NCBI GenBank assembly: GCA_036508635.1
Contig: DATCGY010000039.1
Span: 1-24,808 of the forward strand
Direction of reading: 5' to 3'
Origin: FEN-727 sp036508635
GTDB taxonomy: Bacteria > Actinomycetota > Geothermincolia > Fen-727 > Anoxymicrobiaceae
Length of the DNA: 24,808 nucleotides
Part shown: positions 21,955 through 24,808 of the stretch, in pieces
Layout of the letters: every line of letters begins with the position of its first letter
Numbering within the stretch: the first letter of the stretch is position 1
Position numbers and translations under genes: made by a program
Notes under the pieces: generated by a model
The model's database searches: none
What the model was told of the DNA's origin: nothing
What the model saw: only the letters and a program-made list of their open reading frames with translations

Positions 21955-23700
21955 CTACTTCTTGAGCGCGGTTTCGCTATACGTGCAATCCGGGTCCCAC
22001 AGCAGCCACTGCCTGATGCCCAGGGCTTCCGTAGCGTCTATCTGCCGTCGAACCATGTCGGGCGTGTACTTGACCCTCAGCGAGAAATCCTGGAGCCACG
22101 GACGCAACGTCGCGGGAGCCCCGGCCATGACCCTCTTGAAATCTTTCAACGACTTCGACACGATTTCGCCGGGGTTGCTCTCCGGCGATTTGATGCCGTA
22201 CTCGCCGGTGTTGTAGTGAGACGGGTAGACCATAGGAGATATATAATCAATGCGCTTTGACACACCGGCTACGTCCTGCCCGATGCCCATGCTGCCCTGG
22301 TTGCTCGCGGTAAGCCCGAAAAGGTCCGCCGAGATGAACACGTTGTACGGAGCCAGTTTCTCCCTTGCGTATGCGAGGTAACCATCAATCACCTCTGTTT
22401 GATTACGTGAATCCTGGTGCGGATACAGGCATGTGCTGGTGTTTCCGTCTGAGGGGAACCTCACGTAGTCGAACTGGATCTCGTTGAAGCCAGCCTTGGC
22501 CGCCGCAACCGCTATAGAGAGGTCGTAGTCCCAGACTTCCTTGGAGTACGGGTCGAGCCATACGCCTTTGCCCCAGACGCCACCGGCTTTGTCCTGCACC
22601 GCGAGGTCCGGTCGGCCCTTGCCCAGCTTCGGGTCTTTGAAGCAGACCACCCTGCAGATCGCATAGACGTCGTCGTACCTCATCTGGTCGACCAGGCCTT
22701 CCAGGGAGCTGATATACTTCGTTGTCGCGCCAACCTGCTTTGCCAGAGGGTTGTCCAGATCGAAACCTATCTGCCCGGCTTCGTCCTTCAGGTCCACCTC
22801 GAGTGCGTTTAGCTCGGTCCTCCGCACCAGTCCGATCATTTTACTCATGCTGGTGTCACTGCCGGCAATGTAAACGGAGACGTGCGCCCCCTTGGCCTGA
22901 ACGGTTTTTTGCGTCACGATGTACGAGGCAGCTTCGTTGCCCGCGGAATCCGTCGCTGATATCTTAAGGCTGCGTACCCGCGAAGTCGTGCTGGCGCCTT
23001 CGAAATTGCCTTTCGAATCGACGGGCAACGTGATGTTATCCACCTTGACGATAGACCCCTTGTCGGTCGTTCCCTTGAACGAGATCTTGACCTGGCCCGT
23101 TCCTTTAATATCCGTAACCGTTTTGCTCGTCATGTTGAGCTGTGGTGGCTTGGTGTCAACCACGAACCACCAGGTTGCTGTCCGCTTTCCGGTGAGTCCT
23201 CCACCGTCAAGGCGCAACGTCGCAACGTGCTTGCCGTCCTGGAGCGGAACGTTCGCGGAAAGCGACTTCTTCTTTATCGAAGCGTTCATGATGGAGTTCT
23301 TGCCATCGACGAGCAGAGCCAGTTGAGAGGGAGTGACCTCGCGGGTGAAGGTGGCCTTGATGTTGGTCACCGGCGTCTTCACGTAGTTCCCCTTTGCGGG
23401 GCTTAACCCACCAATCGGGGAAGGTACGATGAAGAAGAGGTAGTAAATGAAAAACGCCGCAAGGCCTACAGCCACAAACCCGACCGCGACGTGGACGCCG
23501 GATATGCTGAAGCCCCTCGACTGCGACTTGCCCCGGGAGCGGTCGCGGGGAGGCCGGGAAGATCCCTCCCTCGAGTGCTGGACGGGTGGTTTCCGCGGCC
23601 GGACTGACCCCTCCACACCCTCGAAATCGAGTGTAGGTCGACGGCCACCCAGAAACGAGTCTCCACCTCGTCTGTCCGAGAAAATCTGTTTTTTAGCCAT
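21955..23700 (-). CDS. Membrane-anchored DUF4015 glycoside-hydrolase-like protein
   Basis: This 581-residue protein has a long, basic, Arg/Ser-rich cytoplasmic N-terminus (1-66), one transmembrane anchor (about 70-92), two Ig-like or beta-sandwich regions (about 95-185 and 188-265), then a TIM-barrel-like DUF4015/GHL domain from about 273 to the end. Barrel landmarks are NALEVDLKDEAGQIGF, WLDPYSKEVWDYDLS, EIQFDYVRFPSDG (407-419), ISADLFGLTAS, DYISPMVYPSHY and RQWLLWDPDCTY. The family is predicted to act on polysaccharides, but no substrate is established. ATG 23700 has GGAG 7 nt upstream. It follows the polysaccharide deacetylase by 43 nt on the same strand, which supports a joint role in envelope polysaccharide handling. 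Confidence 0.85.
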   Translation of the reverse strand: MAKKQIFSDRRGGDSFLGGRRPTLDFEGVEGSVRPRKPPVQHSREGSSRPPRDRSRGKSQSRGFSISGVHVAVGFVAVGLAAFFIYYLFFIVPSPIGGLSPAKGNYVKTPVTNIKATFTREVTPSQLALLVDGKNSIMNASIKKKSLSANVPLQDGKHVATLRLDGGGLTGKRTATWWFVVDTKPPQLNMTSKTVTDIKGTGQVKISFKGTTDKGSIVKVDNITLPVDSKGNFEGASTTSRVRSLKISATDSAGNEAASYIVTQKTVQAKGAHVSVYIAGSDTSMSKMIGLVRRTELNALEVDLKDEAGQIGFDLDNPLAKQVGATTKYISSLEGLVDQMRYDDVYAICRVVCFKDPKLGKGRPDLAVQDKAGGVWGKGVWLDPYSKEVWDYDLSIAVAAAKAGFNEIQFDYVRFPSDGNTSTCLYPHQDSRNQTEVIDGYLAYAREKLAPYNVFISADLFGLTASNQGSMGIGQDVAGVSKRIDYISPMVYPSHYNTGEYGIKSPESNPGEIVSKSLKDFKRVMAGAPATLRPWLQDFSLRVKYTPDMVRRQIDATEALGIRQWLLWDPDCTYSETALKK

Positions 23701-23743
23701 TCATCGGCTCCGGTTCGAGGTCCGGTCTCCCGCTCGAGCGATC

Positions 23744-24790
23744 CTAGTATCCGACATATGTAACACCGTGGGGAAGATTGTTGGCGAGCAGGCGCGTCTC
23801 CATGTAAGCGGGAGCACAGATCGTGGCGCTGTCCCCGTCGCTTATGAACCTCTGCTCGGGATGGTCGTCGAAATAGCGCAACCAGTAACCGGAACCATCA
23901 GCCCCCGAACCATCCTGAGCGTCGTAATCCATCGCCTGGATCCTGGGCACGAGTTTTCCGGGGTTCTTGTAATGGTATACCGGGTAGAACGGGTTGGAAC
24001 CAACGAGCAGCGCCCACTTGTTGTGGTACGTGGTTCCCTCGTAGGAACCGTTATACATGAGTGCCTGATTCTTCGGGATGGAGCCGTTGGGAAGGCATAG
24101 GATATCTACCTTGACGTTCGGATTGACCGCGCGCATGTTCTTGATGGGAACGGCGACTTCTTTTTGAACCTGCTCGTCGGTAGCACGCGCGAGCAGTGGG
24201 TGCGTTATCGTATGGTCACCCAGCTCAAACCCGTTCTCGTAGAGATAGTCTACCTTTGCTTTCTGGTAGCTCGGTTGTTCGAAGAGCGTGGGCAGGTAAT
24301 TGAATAGAGCGGTGTACCCGAAATCGGGGTGCTCCTTGTGAAACGCCTGAATGATCCCGAGCGCGCAGTTGGGGTCGAGAACCGTCTTATTACCTTGTTT
24401 GAGGTACCTGATCTGGCTTTCCGTAGAGTCGTCGAAACTTAACACGACCGGAGTGGTGCCCGCCGGCACGTCTATCTTGCCGGCCATCAGGTCGTGGAAA
24501 GTCACCAACCGGTAGCCTTTCTGATACAGCGTCTGCAAGTCTTTCCTGAAGTTCTCGATGCTGCGGGTGTAGTTGCTTTCCTTGTCCAGGACACGGTGGT
24601 ACTCGAGCACCATCACCATTCCCATCTCGTTCGGCTTAACCCCCTTCTTGAGGAGGCTCTCGACATTGTCACGAGACAGCGGCTTCTGGTCTGTGCCGCA
24701 CCCACCTGCAATAAGCGCGGAAACGGCGACTATTAAGGCAAGTGCGAACAGTCCTCTTGTGGTCCTGGTATTCGGGCTCGTTTTTTTCAT
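23744..24790 (-). CDS. Polysaccharide deacetylase (NodB-like) lipoprotein
   Basis: This is a predicted secreted carbohydrate esterase family 4 enzyme, which removes N-acetyl groups from cell-wall or other polysaccharide using a metal ion. From ATG 24790 the product has 348 residues with a lipoprotein signal ending LIAGGC (lipidated C31). Domain landmarks are MVLEYHRV, the metal and catalytic VVLSFDDSTESQ (the usual TFDDG with Ser-Thr after the aspartates) and the metal-binding GDHTITHP with the HxxxH pair. Longer inserts follow the first motif. A TTG at 24796 is in frame but has no better ribosome site; no Shine-Dalgarno is visible for the ATG either. It is first of a pair with the DUF4015 gene. 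Confidence 0.83.
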   Translation of the reverse strand: MKKTSPNTRTTRGLFALALIVAVSALIAGGCGTDQKPLSRDNVESLLKKGVKPNEMGMVMVLEYHRVLDKESNYTRSIENFRKDLQTLYQKGYRLVTFHDLMAGKIDVPAGTTPVVLSFDDSTESQIRYLKQGNKTVLDPNCALGIIQAFHKEHPDFGYTALFNYLPTLFEQPSYQKAKVDYLYENGFELGDHTITHPLLARATDEQVQKEVAVPIKNMRAVNPNVKVDILCLPNGSIPKNQALMYNGSYEGTTYHNKWALLVGSNPFYPVYHYKNPGKLVPRIQAMDYDAQDGSGADGSGYWLRYFDDHPEQRFISDGDSATICAPAYMETRLLANNLPHGVTYVGY

Positions 24791-24798
24791 GATCAAAG

Positions 24799-24804
24799 AT
24801 AATA
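24799..24804 (-). promoter_or_regulatory. Possible -10 box of the deacetylase gene
   Basis: TATTAT ends 8 nt before ATG 24790 on the minus strand. If it is a -10 box, transcription would start at or next to the ATG. The -35 region lies outside the window. Confidence 0.35.
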
Positions 24805-24808
24805 CAGG

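Noticed and set aside
1..24808. CRISPR array, tRNA, rRNA, prophage or complete insertion sequence
   Set aside because: No regularly spaced repeats, cloverleaf-like sequences, transposase or phage genes were recognised in either strand.

Overview
The window looks like an ordinary chromosomal stretch of a GC-rich, anaerobic bacterium. An anaerobic actinobacterial lineage (Geothermincolia, Aquicultoria or OPB41-like) is the most likely source. The reasons are a DUF3068 membrane protein, a secreted amidase with the 'DWYFAEG...VAERPMYF' type domain I associate with such lineages, a corrinoid-activation ATPase, several multi-cluster ferredoxin domains and frequent GTG/TTG starts. I cannot confirm the taxonomy without a search. 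No rRNA, tRNA, CRISPR array, phage or intact insertion sequence was seen.

Layout. (1) 2-1381, plus strand: the 3' part of an acyl-CoA synthetase gene that begins outside the window. (2) 10858-1426, minus strand: a tightly packed nine-gene cobalamin operon in the order btuF-cobT-btuC-btuD-cobU-cobQ-cbiB-cobD-cobS. It is headed by a sigma70-type promoter, a cobalamin riboswitch and an intrinsic terminator. It codes for corrinoid import and for the late steps of B12 assembly (amidation, aminopropanol linker, nucleotide loop), with no corrin-ring genes. (3) 11922-10855, minus: a DUF3068 two-anchor membrane protein whose stop codon overlaps the operon promoter. (4) 12053-15374, plus: a RACo-type corrinoid reductive activator, a 24-codon cysteine-ended small ORF, a short CobW-type G3E GTPase, an unrecognised 129-residue protein and a GNAT acetyltransferase. 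The middle three are linked by start/stop overlaps. (5) 17269-15474, minus: a small one-helix membrane protein and a CrtI/RetSat-like FAD oxidoreductase. (6) 17543-18565, plus: a secreted N-acetylmuramoyl-L-alanine amidase. (7) 21293-18578, minus: a Tat-signal DUF362 lipoprotein coupled to a membrane polyferredoxin that looks like NapH and NapG fused; its linker carries a dispersed repeat. (8) 21630-21866, plus: a small zinc-ribbon protein. (9) 24790-21955, minus: a polysaccharide-deacetylase lipoprotein followed by a membrane-anchored DUF4015 glycoside-hydrolase-like protein.

How the parts fit. Regions 2 and 4 form a cobalamin neighbourhood: the riboswitch operon imports and finishes corrinoids, and the divergent RACo gene serves reductive reactivation of corrinoid methyltransferase proteins. 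No corrinoid protein or methyltransferase client lies in the window. The least explained part is the RACo-sORF-GTPase-129 aa block. Other points for follow-up are the C-terminal domain fused to BtuD, a RAYT/REP-like palindrome inside the cob operon, and a 27-nt repeat that sits both in a coding linker and in an intergenic hairpin.
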